Shown here: positions 41,188-49,934 of the stretch, one piece after another | Numbering within the stretch: position 1 is the stretch's first letter | Layout of the letters: each line of letters starts with the position of its first letter | The notes under the pieces: model-generated | What the model saw: only the letters and a program-made list of their open reading frames with translations | Databases searched by the model: none | What the model was told of the DNA's origin: nothing | NCBI RefSeq assembly: GCF_021441885.1 | Contig: NZ_CP090438.1 | Coordinates: forward strand, 3,100,001-3,164,000 | Direction: 5' to 3' | Source: Vibrio maritimus | GTDB lineage: Bacteria > Pseudomonadota > Gammaproteobacteria > Enterobacterales > Vibrionaceae | Length of the DNA: 64,000 nt | Program-made: the position numbers and the translations under genes

Positions 41188-42456
41188 TTGGACGACATTT
41201 CGACCGGTATTTTATTTGCAATCCTTGCAGGTCTAATTGTAATTTCCGGCTATTTCTCGGGCTCAGAGACAGGGATGATGTCTTTGAACCGATACAGACT
41301 TAAACACTTATCCAAAACAGGCCATAAAGGTGCAAAGCGTGTTGAGAAACTGCTTAGCCGCCCCGACCGACTCATCGGCCTGATCCTTATCGGTAATAAC
41401 CTAGTTAATATACTGGCGTCTGCAATCGCTACGGTACTTGGTCTGCGTTTGTTCGGTGACCTCGGTGTCGCGATCGCGACAGGTGCACTGACTATGATTA
41501 TATTGGTGTTCGCAGAAGTAACGCCAAAAACGCTCGCCGCTCTTTATCCTGAACGCGTGTCGTTTATGAGTAGTATCGTGCTCACCATCTTGATGAAGCT
41601 GCTCTCGCCTCTCGTTATCCTGGTCAACTTCATTACCAACGGTTTTATCCGCCTGCTTGGACTTCGTGTCGACCATAACGATGAAGATCACTTGAGTTCA
41701 GAAGAGCTGCGGACAGTGGTAAACGAAGCGGGCTCGCTGATCCCTCGCCGCCACCAAGATATGTTGATTTCGATTCTCGACCTTGAGCACGTGACCGTAA
41801 ACGACATCATGATTCCACGTAACGAGATCACCGGCATCAATATCAACGATGACTGGAAATCGATTGTTCGTCAGCTAACGCACTCGCCTCATGGCAGAGT
41901 GGTGCTGTATCGAGATCAAATCGATGAAGTCGTTGGCATGTTGAGACTACGTGAATCATATCGTCTGATGCTTGAGAAAAACGAGTTCACAAAAGAGACC
42001 CTGCTGCGAAGTGCAGACGAAGTTTACTTCATCCCTGAAGGGACACCTCTCAACGTGCAGATGCTTAAGTTCCAACGCAATAAAGAGCGTATCGGTCTTA
42101 TCGTTGATGAGTATGGTGATATCAATGGGCTCGTGACTCTCGAAGATATTCTAGAAGAGATCGTGGGCGAGTTTACCACCTCAATGGCGCCTACTCTGTC
42201 TGACGAAATTACGCCTCAAGGCGATGGCAGTTTCCTTATTGAGGGCAGTGCTAACATTCGAGACATCAACAAAGGGCTGAAATGGACGTTGCCGACTGAC
42301 GGTCCGCGCACCTTAAACGGTTTGATTCTAGAGTACTTAGAAGACATCCCTGAAAGCCACCTAAGCGTGCAGGTCGCCGACCATCCGATGGAAATAGTAG
42401 AGCTTGAGGAAAACCGCATTAAGATGGTGAAGGTTTTTCCAAAAACAAAGCGCTAA
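41188..42456 (+). CDS. corB: CorB/YfjD-type membrane protein with CBS pair
   Basis: A 422-aa protein with an N-terminal DUF21/CNNM membrane domain (about 5-185, GYFSGSETGMMSLNRYRL), two CBS domains (about 205-325, MIPRNEITGININD and VDEYGDINGLVTLEDILEEIVGE) and a C-terminal CorC/HlyC domain. CNNM/CorB proteins are linked to magnesium or cobalt efflux. The start is TTG with AAGGAATTC upstream. It lies 97 bp after the YpjD-like gene. Confidence 0.87.
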   Translation: MDDISTGILFAILAGLIVISGYFSGSETGMMSLNRYRLKHLSKTGHKGAKRVEKLLSRPDRLIGLILIGNNLVNILASAIATVLGLRLFGDLGVAIATGALTMIILVFAEVTPKTLAALYPERVSFMSSIVLTILMKLLSPLVILVNFITNGFIRLLGLRVDHNDEDHLSSEELRTVVNEAGSLIPRRHQDMLISILDLEHVTVNDIMIPRNEITGININDDWKSIVRQLTHSPHGRVVLYRDQIDEVVGMLRLRESYRLMLEKNEFTKETLLRSADEVYFIPEGTPLNVQMLKFQRNKERIGLIVDEYGDINGLVTLEDILEEIVGEFTTSMAPTLSDEITPQGDGSFLIEGSANIRDINKGLKWTLPTDGPRTLNGLILEYLEDIPESHLSVQVADHPMEIVELEENRIKMVKVFPKTKR

Positions 42457-42474
42457 TCAGAATTAAATACCCAA

Positions 42475-42504
42475 GAAAAAACGGCACCTTTCGGTGCCGT
42501 TTTG
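42475..42504. terminator. Bidirectional terminator between corB and metH
   Basis: AAAACGGCACC (42478-42488) pairs with GGTGCCGTTTT (42493-42503) around TTTC. It serves both converging genes. Confidence 0.87.
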
Positions 42505-42519
42505 CGTTCTAATCTATGA

Positions 42520-45500
42520 CTAGTTGATGTTAGGACCAAGCCACTTTTCGGCTTCTTCCAAGCTCCAACCTTTTCGGTCTGCGTAGCTATCAACTTGGTC
42601 TTGCTGAATCTGAGCAATAGCAAAGTAACGAGAGTCAGGGTGCGAGAAGTACCAACCCGATACCGACGCGCCCGGCCACATCGCATAGCTAGTAGTTAGC
42701 GACATACCAATCGTCTCTTCGACATTAAGCATCTCCCAAAGCGAGCCTTTCTCTGTGTGCTCTGGACACGCTGGATAGCCAGGTGCAGGGCGAATACCTT
42801 GGTATTTCTCACGGATAAGATCGTCGTTCGACAATGCTTCATCCGCAGAGTAGCCCCAGATTTCTTTACGCACTTTCTCGTGCAGGTACTCAGCAAAAGC
42901 TTCAGCCAATCGGTCAGCTACCGCTTGGATCATGATGGCATTGTAATCATCACCTTGCGCCTTGTATTCATCGGCAAGTTCTCGTTCGCCAATGCCACCG
43001 GTTACCGCGAAGGCACCAATCCAATCTTGCTTGCCACTCTCCTTCGGTGCAATGTAGTCCGATAGACAGTAGTTAAAGCCTTTTGGTTTTTCAGTTTGCT
43101 GGCGAAGGTTATGAAGGACAGTGCGAACTTCACTGCGTGTTTCATCGGTATAAACTTCGATGTCGTCACCCACAGAAGCAGCAGGGAACAATGCACACAT
43201 GCCCGCGGCTTTTAGCAACCCTTCTCGTTCAACGCGATCGAGTAGGTCGTTAGCGTCTTTGTACAAACGCTTCGCCTCTTCACCTACTTCTTCGTGTTCT
43301 AGAATGACTGGGTACTTGCCCACCAGCGACCACGTCATAAAGAATGGTGTCCAGTCGATGTAATTACGCAGTGTCGCAACATCGAAATCTTCAAACACGT
43401 GCACGCCTGGCTTAGCCGGTTTTGGCGGCGTGTAATTCTGCCAGTCGATATCTACCTTGTTTTCACGCGCTTTTTCCAATGTGACTGGCTTAGTGCGTGG
43501 TTTCTTGCGGTTATGCTGATCACGAACACGCTCGTAATCAATATCTAGCTTCTCAACAAACGCAGGTTTTAGTTCGCTAGAAAGTAGCGAAGTACACACA
43601 CCCACTGCACGTGATGCGTTGTTGACATAAACCACAGGCTCGCTGTAGTTCTGCTCAATCTTAACCGCGGTATGTGCTTTGGATGTCGTCGCGCCGCCAA
43701 TCAATAGCGGCAGGTCGAAGCCTTGACGCTCCATCTCTTTGGCGACGTGAACCATTTCATCAAGTGATGGCGTAATAAGGCCTGACAGACCAATGATGTC
43801 GACGTTCTCTTCTTTAGCAACTTTAAGGATCTTTTCGCAAGGCACCATGACGCCAAGGTCGATGATCTCGTAGTTGTTACACTGCAAAACCACGCCAACG
43901 ATATTCTTACCGATGTCGTGCACATCACCTTTAACAGTCGCAAGAAGAATCTTACCGTTGCTCGAGCCCGCTTGCTTAGACGCATTGATAAATGGTTCAA
44001 GGTGCGCCACGGCCTGCTTCATCACACGCGCCGATTTTACTACCTGAGGAAGGAACATCTTACCTTCACCAAATAGGTCACCGACCACGTTCATGCCATC
44101 CATTAAAGGACCTTCAATCACCTCGAGAGGTTTTGAGGCATTGACGCGCGCTTCTTCGGTATCCTCGACGATGAACTCGGTGATACCTTTCACAAGCGCA
44201 TGCTCTAAACGCTTCTCTACTGGCCATGTACGCCACTCTAGTGCACTGGCATCATCTTCTTTACCAACACCTTTGTTAGCGTATTCAGCAGCAATGTCCA
44301 ATAGTCGCTCAGTACCATCTTCACGACGGTTGAGTACCACATCTTCTACCGCTTCACGCAGTTTGTCTGGAACGTTATCGTAGATCTCAAGCTGACCGGC
44401 GTTAACAATACCCATGTCCATACCGTTCTTGAAACAGTGGTAAAGGAACACCGCATGAATCGCTTCACGAACATAGTTGTTACCACGGAACGAGAACGAA
44501 ACATTCGATACGCCACCAGAGATCATCGCATGCGGCAGGTCACGCTTAATGTCTGCTACCGCCTCAATAAAGTCGACCGCATAGTTGTTGTGCTCTTCAA
44601 TACCCGTCGCTACCGCGAAGATATTCGGGTCAAAGATGATGTCTTCTGGTGGGAAGCCAACTTCATCAACAAGAATACGATAAGCATTGGTACAGATTTC
44701 TAGTTTACGCTCGCGAGTTTCCGCCTGACCCACTTCGTCAAACGCCATCACGATAACGGCTGCACCATAACGGCGGATCAGCTTCGCTTGCTCGACAAAC
44801 TTCTCTTTGCCTTCTTTTAGCGAGATGGAGTTAACAATGCCCTTACCTTGGATACACTTAAGGCCCGCTTCGATGACTTCCCATTTTGAGGAATCCACCA
44901 TGATAGGTACTTTGGAGATCTCAGGCTCAGAGGCACACAGATTTAGGAATCGAACCATACAGGCTTCGGCATCTAGCATGCCCTCATCCATGTTGATATC
45001 GATGATCTGCGCACCATTTTCAACTTGCTGACGAGCCACTTCTAGCGCTTCATCATAAAGCTCTTCTTTGATAAGGCGCTTAAAGCGAGCAGAACCTGTC
45101 ACGTTGGTACGCTCACCAACGTTAATGAATAGCGATTCCTTCTCGATGGTAAGAGGCTCTAGACCAGATAGCCGACAAGCGACAGGGAGTTCAGGCAATG
45201 GACGAGGAGTCACACCCTCGACAGCCTGTGCCATCTGGCGAATGTGTTCAGGCGTAGTACCACAACAGCCACCCACTAGGTTTAGGAAGCCGCTTCGTGC
45301 CCATTCACCGATGTGCTCAGCCATGTCTTCAGGAGAAAGGTCGTACTCACCAAAGGCATTCGGTAGACCAGCATTCGGGTGCGCAGAGACAAAACCTTCG
45401 GAGATGCGAGACATCTCTTCAACATATTGTCTTAACTCATCAGGTCCGAGAGCACAGTTGAGGCCGAAAGAGAGTGGCTTCACGTGGCGCAATGCGTTGT

Positions 45501-46227
45501 AGAAAGCTTCGGTAGTTTGCCCTGAAAGGGTACGACCAGACGCATCGGTAATGGTGCCTGAGATCATCACTGGAAGCTCGATACCTAGCTCTTCAAACAC
45601 GGATTCAACCGCGAACGAACAGGCTTTGGCATTCAGCGTATCGAAAATGGTTTCAATAAGGATTAGGTCACTGCCGCCGCGAATCAGCGCACGAGTGGAT
45701 TCAGAGTATGCTTCCACCAGCTCATCAAAGCTAACATTACGGTAGCCCGGATCATTTACGTCTGGGGAGATAGAACACGTACGGTTGGTTGGACCAAGAA
45801 CACCGGCAACGTAGCGAGGTCGCTCTGGCGTTTTAGCTGTCCACTCATCGGCAGCAATTCTGGCAAGTCTAGCGGCTTCGTAGTTGATTTCCTCACTCAG
45901 TGATTCCATCTCGTAGTCAGCCATGGCGATCGTGGTGGCGTTGAAGGTGTTAGTTTCAAGAATGTCCGCACCCGCTTCTAGGTAGGCGCTATGGATCTCT
46001 TTGATCAGGTCTGGCTGAGTTAATACTAAAAGGTCATTGTTGCCTTTAAGATCACACTGCCAATCTGCAAAACGCTCGCCGCGATAGTCCTCTTCCTCAA
46101 GTTTGTATCCTTGGATCATGGTGCCCATACCACCATCGATCAAAAGAATACGCTGCTTGAGCTGATTTTCTATCTGAGTTTTTTTGCTAAGAGCTTTCTT
46201 GCCTTCAACGTACTTACTGCTTCCCAC
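42520..46227 (-). CDS. metH: Cobalamin-dependent methionine synthase
   Basis: MetH (1235 aa) transfers methyl from methyltetrahydrofolate to homocysteine via cobalamin. Modules in order: homocysteine domain ([12 protein letters not shown]; zinc Cys pair in [11 protein letters not shown]), pterin domain ([14 protein letters not shown]), cobalamin domain with [10 protein letters not shown] holding the cobalt-ligating His, and the AdoMet reactivation domain near the C terminus ([12 protein letters not shown] at the end). The start is GTG; a GAGGCAG sequence precedes it. MetJ-type boxes lie ~50 bp upstream. Confidence 0.96.
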   Translation of the reverse strand: MGSSKYVEGKKALSKKTQIENQLKQRILLIDGGMGTMIQGYKLEEEDYRGERFADWQCDLKGNNDLLVLTQPDLIKEIHSAYLEAGADILETNTFNATTIAMADYEMESLSEEINYEAARLARIAADEWTAKTPERPRYVAGVLGPTNRTCSISPDVNDPGYRNVSFDELVEAYSESTRALIRGGSDLILIETIFDTLNAKACSFAVESVFEELGIELPVMISGTITDASGRTLSGQTTEAFYNALRHVKPLSFGLNCALGPDELRQYVEEMSRISEGFVSAHPNAGLPNAFGEYDLSPEDMAEHIGEWARSGFLNLVGGCCGTTPEHIRQMAQAVEGVTPRPLPELPVACRLSGLEPLTIEKESLFINVGERTNVTGSARFKRLIKEELYDEALEVARQQVENGAQIIDINMDEGMLDAEACMVRFLNLCASEPEISKVPIMVDSSKWEVIEAGLKCIQGKGIVNSISLKEGKEKFVEQAKLIRRYGAAVIVMAFDEVGQAETRERKLEICTNAYRILVDEVGFPPEDIIFDPNIFAVATGIEEHNNYAVDFIEAVADIKRDLPHAMISGGVSNVSFSFRGNNYVREAIHAVFLYHCFKNGMDMGIVNAGQLEIYDNVPDKLREAVEDVVLNRREDGTERLLDIAAEYANKGVGKEDDASALEWRTWPVEKRLEHALVKGITEFIVEDTEEARVNASKPLEVIEGPLMDGMNVVGDLFGEGKMFLPQVVKSARVMKQAVAHLEPFINASKQAGSSNGKILLATVKGDVHDIGKNIVGVVLQCNNYEIIDLGVMVPCEKILKVAKEENVDIIGLSGLITPSLDEMVHVAKEMERQGFDLPLLIGGATTSKAHTAVKIEQNYSEPVVYVNNASRAVGVCTSLLSSELKPAFVEKLDIDYERVRDQHNRKKPRTKPVTLEKARENKVDIDWQNYTPPKPAKPGVHVFEDFDVATLRNYIDWTPFFMTWSLVGKYPVILEHEEVGEEAKRLYKDANDLLDRVEREGLLKAAGMCALFPAASVGDDIEVYTDETRSEVRTVLHNLRQQTEKPKGFNYCLSDYIAPKESGKQDWIGAFAVTGGIGERELADEYKAQGDDYNAIMIQAVADRLAEAFAEYLHEKVRKEIWGYSADEALSNDDLIREKYQGIRPAPGYPACPEHTEKGSLWEMLNVEETIGMSLTTSYAMWPGASVSGWYFSHPDSRYFAIAQIQQDQVDSYADRKGWSLEEAEKWLGPNIN

Positions 46228-46516
46228 GATACTGCCTCATTCCTTGCTAATGCTGTCATCGTATCACAGATTTTTTAGAAATCTAGACGTCTAAAAAATC
46301 TTTACTGATTTGTTATCCCCTCAAATTATCGGACTCTCGGAACAGAAACAAGTTGTTCGTTGTCTACTCACTCGACTGAGTGAATAAAAAACAACAACAT
46401 CGCGTAACTCGCCCTAATCTATAGGTGCGAAGAATAAATTCACAAATAGTGATTGATATTCACAGGTGAGAAGAACAAAATCTCATTAACATTTATTTAC
46501 ATATCTAGGTGAAGTG
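46228..46516. other. Divergent metH-antiporter promoter region
   Basis: This 289-bp region holds no gene. It carries the MetJ-type operator (46277-46292) inside an 11-bp inverted repeat near metH, and a small perfect palindrome TCACTC-GACT-GAGTGA at 46368-46383. The part next to the antiporter gene is AT-rich with no site I can name. Confidence 0.5.
46269..46300 (-). promoter_or_regulatory. MetJ-type operator embedded in an inverted repeat, upstream of metH
   Basis: AGACGTCT at 46285-46292 is the exact 8-bp met box, and the adjacent AGAAATCT (46277-46284) matches at 6 of 8 positions, giving the tandem boxes that MetJ dimers need. The whole lies within a perfect 11-bp inverted repeat, GATTTTTTAGA (46269-46279) and TCTAAAAAATC (46290-46300). 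It is 50-70 bp upstream of the metH start. Confidence 0.8.
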
Positions 46517-47839
46517 ATGTCCGTCTATCAGACTTTATGCTTTTTGTCCGCAGCAGCCATGTTAATTGCTCTAATAAATAGCAAGATAGGTAAGATGCAA
46601 ACCACCATTGCAATTACTGCCGGCGCTATGATGCTATCACTGCTCATCTTAATCGCAGGCCAAAATGATTGGTTTCAGTTAACCGAACTCGCGACCGAAA
46701 CCGTCGCTGATATCGATTTTGAAGACTTCCTACTCCAAGGGATCCTCGGCTTCCTGCTGTTTGCCGGTGGTTTGGGTATCAAACTGCCCCACCTTAAAGA
46801 TCAAAAATGGGAAATTACCGTCCTCGCCTTAGGCGCGACGCTATTCTCTACCTTCTTTATCGGGTTTGTGCTGTATGGCTTCTGTTTACTGATTGGCCTT
46901 CAATTTGATCTTATCTACTGCTTGCTATTCGGCGCCTTGATCTCTCCTACCGACCCTATCGCCGTTCTTGCGATCGTTAAAAAGTTGGATGCGCCACAAC
47001 GTGTATCAACGCAAGTAGAAGGAGAATCCCTATTTAACGATGGTTTTGGTCTGGTTATCTTTGTCACCCTGTTTACGATTGCATTCGGCACAGAGGCACC
47101 AACGGTAGGCAGCGTGACTATGCTGTTCTTACAAGAAGCCATTGGCGGGATTGTTTATGGCTTTGTTCTAGGTCTGGTATTCCACTATCTGATTAGCTCT
47201 ACAGACGATCACTCAATGGAGCTGCTACTAACGATAGGTATACCAACCGCAGGCTATGCGTTTGCAGAGTTCCTACATGTATCTGGACCATTATCTATGG
47301 TCGTTTCCGGCATTATGATTGGCAACTGGACACGTTACATTGGCTTTTCAAAACAGTCAGAGGAACACCTCGACCACTTCTGGGAGCTTGTAGACGAATT
47401 CTTAAATGGTGTGCTGTTCCTACTCATCGGTATGTCGATGCTGCTATTCCAATTCCATCAAGAAGACTGGATCATGATGGCCGTTTCAATACCGCTTGTA
47501 CTTTGTGCGCGTTATTTGAGTGTAGCGCTGGCCTACGTGGGCTTTAAGCGCTATCGCCGCTATAACCCTTGGTCGGTGCGTATTTTAACGTGGGGTGGCT
47601 TACGCGGCGGTCTTGCGCTGGCAATGGCACTCTCTATCCCGTCCGGTATCTGGGTGATTGAGGATAAGCTCATCGACGTTAAAGAGATCATCATGGTCAT
47701 GACCTACTCGGTTGTGGTGTTCTCCATCTTGATTCAAGGTTCAACCATTACCCCTATGATTGAGAAAGCCAAGTTAGCTGAGAAAGAGATGCAGAAAGAA
47801 ACGCAGCCTGATGGCGAGATAAAAGCTCAGCAGGATTAG
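46517..47839 (+). CDS. CPA1-family Na+(K+)/H+ antiporter (NhaP type)
   Basis: A 440-aa inner-membrane antiporter with about 12 hydrophobic segments. The CPA1 ion-binding signature is GALISPTDPIAVLAIVKKL, with the conserved Asp, and a later LTWGGLRGGLALAMALS carries the conserved Arg. Start: ATG giving MSVYQTL, preceded by AGGTGAAG; a GTG one codon earlier is also in frame. These proteins exchange sodium or potassium for protons in pH and salt homeostasis. Ion preference cannot be read from sequence. Confidence 0.88.
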   Translation: MSVYQTLCFLSAAAMLIALINSKIGKMQTTIAITAGAMMLSLLILIAGQNDWFQLTELATETVADIDFEDFLLQGILGFLLFAGGLGIKLPHLKDQKWEITVLALGATLFSTFFIGFVLYGFCLLIGLQFDLIYCLLFGALISPTDPIAVLAIVKKLDAPQRVSTQVEGESLFNDGFGLVIFVTLFTIAFGTEAPTVGSVTMLFLQEAIGGIVYGFVLGLVFHYLISSTDDHSMELLLTIGIPTAGYAFAEFLHVSGPLSMVVSGIMIGNWTRYIGFSKQSEEHLDHFWELVDEFLNGVLFLLIGMSMLLFQFHQEDWIMMAVSIPLVLCARYLSVALAYVGFKRYRRYNPWSVRILTWGGLRGGLALAMALSIPSGIWVIEDKLIDVKEIIMVMTYSVVVFSILIQGSTITPMIEKAKLAEKEMQKETQPDGEIKAQQD

Positions 47840-47860
47840 CAGCAAAGTGACTCTAAATAG

Positions 47861-47888
47861 CCTCGCAGAATTTGCGGGGCTTTTTTAT
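47861..47888 (+). terminator. Terminator after the antiporter gene
   Basis: GCCTCGCA (47861-47868) pairs with TGCGGGGC (47874-47881, one T-G pair), followed by TTTTTTATT. Confidence 0.8.
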
Positions 47889-47930
47889 TGCTTTACAGAA
47901 TGGACTAAAAGTTTGGGAAATTTAAAATGC

Positions 47931-47960
47931 AAAAAAGCCGCATCTTTCGATGCGGCTTTC
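47931..47960. terminator. Terminator hairpin 1 after tRNA array 1
   Basis: GCCGCATC (47937-47944) pairs with GATGCGGC (47949-47956) around TTTC, extended by AAA/TTT. An A-run on its left gives a T-run for the minus-strand tRNA transcript. It is the last of three. Confidence 0.85.
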
Positions 47961-47967
47961 TTTAAAG

Positions 47968-48036
47968 TGGCTCCCCCTTCGGGCCTCGTACGCGGGCGGC
48001 TAGCTCTGCGACATCAAGCTTGCAAAGCTTGGGAGC
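47968..48036 (-). repeat. tRNA-Asn-derived 69-nt element, copy 1
   Basis: On the minus strand the element opens GCTCCCAAGC and ends GGGGGAGCCA, the end of tRNA-Asn with CCA. ATGTCGCAG of the tRNA is kept, then GTT of the T-loop is replaced by 17 nt (AGCTAGCCGCCCGCGTA), and the anticodon arm is replaced by a 7-bp hairpin CAAGCTT-TGC-AAGCTTG. This copy has two extra changes in the T-stem (GAGGCCCGAAGG). It is not a functional tRNA: no D arm or anticodon. Confidence 0.75.
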
Positions 48037-48045
48037 ATCAAATGC

Positions 48046-48078
48046 AAAAAGGCCGTATCTTTCGATACGGCCTTTTTT
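48046..48078. terminator. Terminator hairpin 2 after tRNA array 1
   Basis: GGCCGTATC (48051-48059) pairs with GATACGGCC (48064-48072) around TTTC, with an A-run on the left and T-run on the right. Relative to hairpin 1 one base pair has changed on both sides. Confidence 0.85.
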
Positions 48079-48082
48079 AAAG

Positions 48083-48151
48083 TGGCTCCCCCTGCGGGAC
48101 TCGTACGCGGGCGGCTAGCTCTGCGACATCAAGCTTATAAAGCTTGGGAGC
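48083..48151 (-). repeat. tRNA-Asn-derived 69-nt element, copy 2
   Basis: Same plan as copy 1: GCTCCC at the 5' end can pair with GGGAGC at the 3' end, the hairpin is CAAGCTT-TAT-AAGCTTG, and the last 21 nt before the downstream terminator are identical to the 3' end of tRNA-Asn including CCA. The 17-nt insertion in the T-loop position is identical to copy 1. Confidence 0.78.
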
Positions 48152-48160
48152 ATTAAATGC

Positions 48161-48191
48161 AAAAAGGCCGCATCTTTCGATACGGCCTTCT
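48161..48191 (-). terminator. Terminator hairpin 3, directly after tRNA-Asn
   Basis: GGCCGCATC (48166-48174) pairs with GATACGGCC (48179-48187) around TTTC; the single non-Watson-Crick position is a G-U pair in the minus-strand RNA. A five-A run on the left gives the T-run. It lies 10 bp after the 3' end of tRNA-Asn. Confidence 0.8.
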
Positions 48192-48197
48192 TTAAAG

Positions 48198-48273
48198 TGG
48201 CTCCCCCTGCGGGACTCGAACCTGCGACATACGGATTAACAGTCCGCCGTTCTACCAACTGAACTAAGGGGGA
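48198..48273 (-). tRNA. tRNA-Asn (GTT)
   Basis: A 76-nt cloverleaf on the minus strand with CCA encoded. Acceptor TCCCCCT/AGGGGGA, anticodon loop CTGTTAA with anticodon GTT. The T-stem GCAGG/CCCGC holds an A-C mismatch that is also present in the other two tRNA-Asn copies of this window. Confidence 0.95.
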
Positions 48274-48325
48274 ATTATTTGTGTAAGCTAGGTCGTAAGA
48301 CCATTATCAGCTTTACACTAAATAA

Positions 48326-48401
48326 TGGTGCCTCGAGGCGGAGTCGAACCACCGACACGCGGATTTTCAATCCGCTGCTCTACCAACTGAGCTATCGAGG
48401 C
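48326..48401 (-). tRNA. tRNA-Phe (GAA), variant body
   Basis: A 76-nt cloverleaf with CCA, anticodon GAA in TTGAAAA. The acceptor stem is GCCTCGA/TCGAGGC and the anticodon stem GCGGA/TCCGC, both fully paired but different from the other two tRNA-Phe genes here (GCCCGGA/TCCGGGC and GAGGA/TCCTC). Discriminator A73 is kept. Confidence 0.94.
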
Positions 48402-48408
48402 AAATAAA

Positions 48409-48484
<76 letters not shown>

Positions 48485-48540
48485 GACACTTTATTTGTTA
48501 TTGCTCGTGTTTCTGTTAACAACACCAACAATCTAAATTG

Positions 48541-48616
48541 TGGTGCCCGGAGGCGGAATCGAACCACCGACACGAGGATTTTCAATCCTCTGCTCTACCG
48601 ACTGAGCTATCCGGGC
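48541..48616 (-). tRNA. tRNA-Phe (GAA)
   Basis: A 76-nt cloverleaf with CCA, acceptor GCCCGGA/TCCGGGC, anticodon GAA. It is the first gene of array 1 and begins 11 nt after the promoter -10 box. Confidence 0.95.
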
Positions 48617-48627
48617 AACGGGGCGCT

Positions 48628-48656
48628 ATTAAACGGATTTTCGGTCCTCCCGTCAA
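48628..48656 (-). promoter_or_regulatory. Promoter of tRNA array 1
   Basis: On the minus strand TTGACG (48656-48651) and TTTAAT (48633-48628) are 17 bp apart, followed by a GC-rich AGCGCCCC discriminator and, 11 nt after the -10, the first base of tRNA-Phe. This is the classic form of a stringently controlled sigma-70 stable-RNA promoter. Confidence 0.85.
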
Positions 48657-48741
48657 CGCTTTTTTGAAAAAAACTTTAAAAAAGCGTTCAAGCGCTGCAT
48701 TTTTCAGCGGATCGTATTTGTTTTAGGCAAATTTGGCAAAA

Positions 48742-49878
48742 TTAGCCTTTTCCAGCATTAAAATCTTTTTTGAATTTAGTCACTTTCTCTAGATAACGAC
48801 GAGCTTCAGCATTTGGGTGCTTTTTAGTCAGTGCCCAATAAACCTGATTAGGCTGGAGTGAATTGAGATCATTCATCGCCCGTTTTCGGTCTGTACGATG
48901 GAATGTATTCAATACGCCACCTGTGCCACCGTTGTACGCCGATATCATGCTGTATTCAAGTGACAGTGGGTGACGCACATCTCGAAGGTAACGGTTTTTT
49001 AGAATGTAAAAGTAAGCCGTGCCGGTATCGATATTCTGCTCTGGATTAAACAAGTACTCTGGGGTTGGTTCGCCCGGTTTATTCTTCACGAGCTTAAACA
49101 CATCTCGCCCTGCCGTCTTCGGCACCACCTGCATCAAGCCATAGGCATTCGCCCAGCTCACAGCATACGGGTTGAAACTACTCTCGGTTTTGATAATGGC
49201 GTAAATCAGATCTTCTGGAATATCGTAACGCTTTGATGCGCGGCGAACGATATCTGAATATTGGTAACTTCGCTGCTGAAAGTGGTCAGCAACCATAGGG
49301 ATCTCGACGTAATATGCCTTCTTGTAATCAACATTCTTAGTCTTGAGCTTGTTCGCGATCAGATAGTCAGCAAAGCGATTGGCACGCCAAGTCCATTGAA
49401 TCGGCTTCTTCTCTTGGTCGACAACCTGATTGTACAAAAATGGCTGACCTTCGAGCGTAATCCCTTTTGATGAGAACAAATCTACACTCGATGGATCATC
49501 TGGTGTAAGCAGCGTCGTCACGATCGCTGTTTTGAGGTGCTTTTCAGGCTCTGTCGGTGATACGGTCTCTATGGTAATCAAACCTTTGCTGAAGTTAACC
49601 TCAGCACGGCTCAAATAGTTATCTATGTATTTAACGTAGTTACTCTTGCCTGCAACCTTAATCTCGCGGCTACCCCAACGCTTCTCGATGTTGCCGTTAA
49701 AGCTGCTGATAAGCGCATCCAGTGCAGCAACATCTTTAACGTACTGGCCTGGCAGTTGAGCCAAATTCTTAGCAAAGCGGTTAGTTGGTTCGTAGTTCAC
49801 ATCATAGATCTTTTCGATGAACTCACGGCTACAACCGAGCAATAGCAGCGGCGTTAAAAAATAGATTAACTTCTTCAT
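48742..49878 (-). CDS. mltC: Membrane-bound lytic murein transglycosylase C
   Basis: MltC (378 aa) is an outer-membrane lipoprotein that cleaves peptidoglycan glycan strands. A lipobox LLLGC (Cys17) follows a hydrophobic signal; a DUF3393 N-terminal domain (to about 200) precedes the SLT goose-lysozyme-like domain with catalytic Glu in KTESSFNPYAVS, then GLMQVVPKTAG and NIDTGTAY. I start at the ATG giving MKKLIYFL; an in-frame ATG three codons earlier is possible. It heads mutY-yggX-mltC as the last gene. Confidence 0.94.
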   Translation of the reverse strand: MKKLIYFLTPLLLLGCSREFIEKIYDVNYEPTNRFAKNLAQLPGQYVKDVAALDALISSFNGNIEKRWGSREIKVAGKSNYVKYIDNYLSRAEVNFSKGLITIETVSPTEPEKHLKTAIVTTLLTPDDPSSVDLFSSKGITLEGQPFLYNQVVDQEKKPIQWTWRANRFADYLIANKLKTKNVDYKKAYYVEIPMVADHFQQRSYQYSDIVRRASKRYDIPEDLIYAIIKTESSFNPYAVSWANAYGLMQVVPKTAGRDVFKLVKNKPGEPTPEYLFNPEQNIDTGTAYFYILKNRYLRDVRHPLSLEYSMISAYNGGTGGVLNTFHRTDRKRAMNDLNSLQPNQVYWALTKKHPNAEARRYLEKVTKFKKDFNAGKG

Positions 49879-49934
49879 AGATACCATTTAAAAACACCAC
49901 CCGTAAGGTGGTGCTTGATTCATTCCTTGGTCAA

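Noticed and set aside
47847..48080. 77-codon open frame across the tRNA-derived repeats
   Set aside because: It runs through a terminator and the repeated tRNA-Asn fragments, has no ribosome site, and its composition follows the repeats.
47931..48273. Possible CRISPR array because of regularly spaced repeats
   Set aside because: The units are tRNA fragments and terminators, the intervening sequences are also repeated, and there are no cas genes.
48538..48726. Open frame starting MWCPEAESNHRHEDFQ, and its copy at 60573-60815
   Set aside because: This is the well-known false protein read antisense through tRNA-Phe; it occurs wherever that tRNA does.
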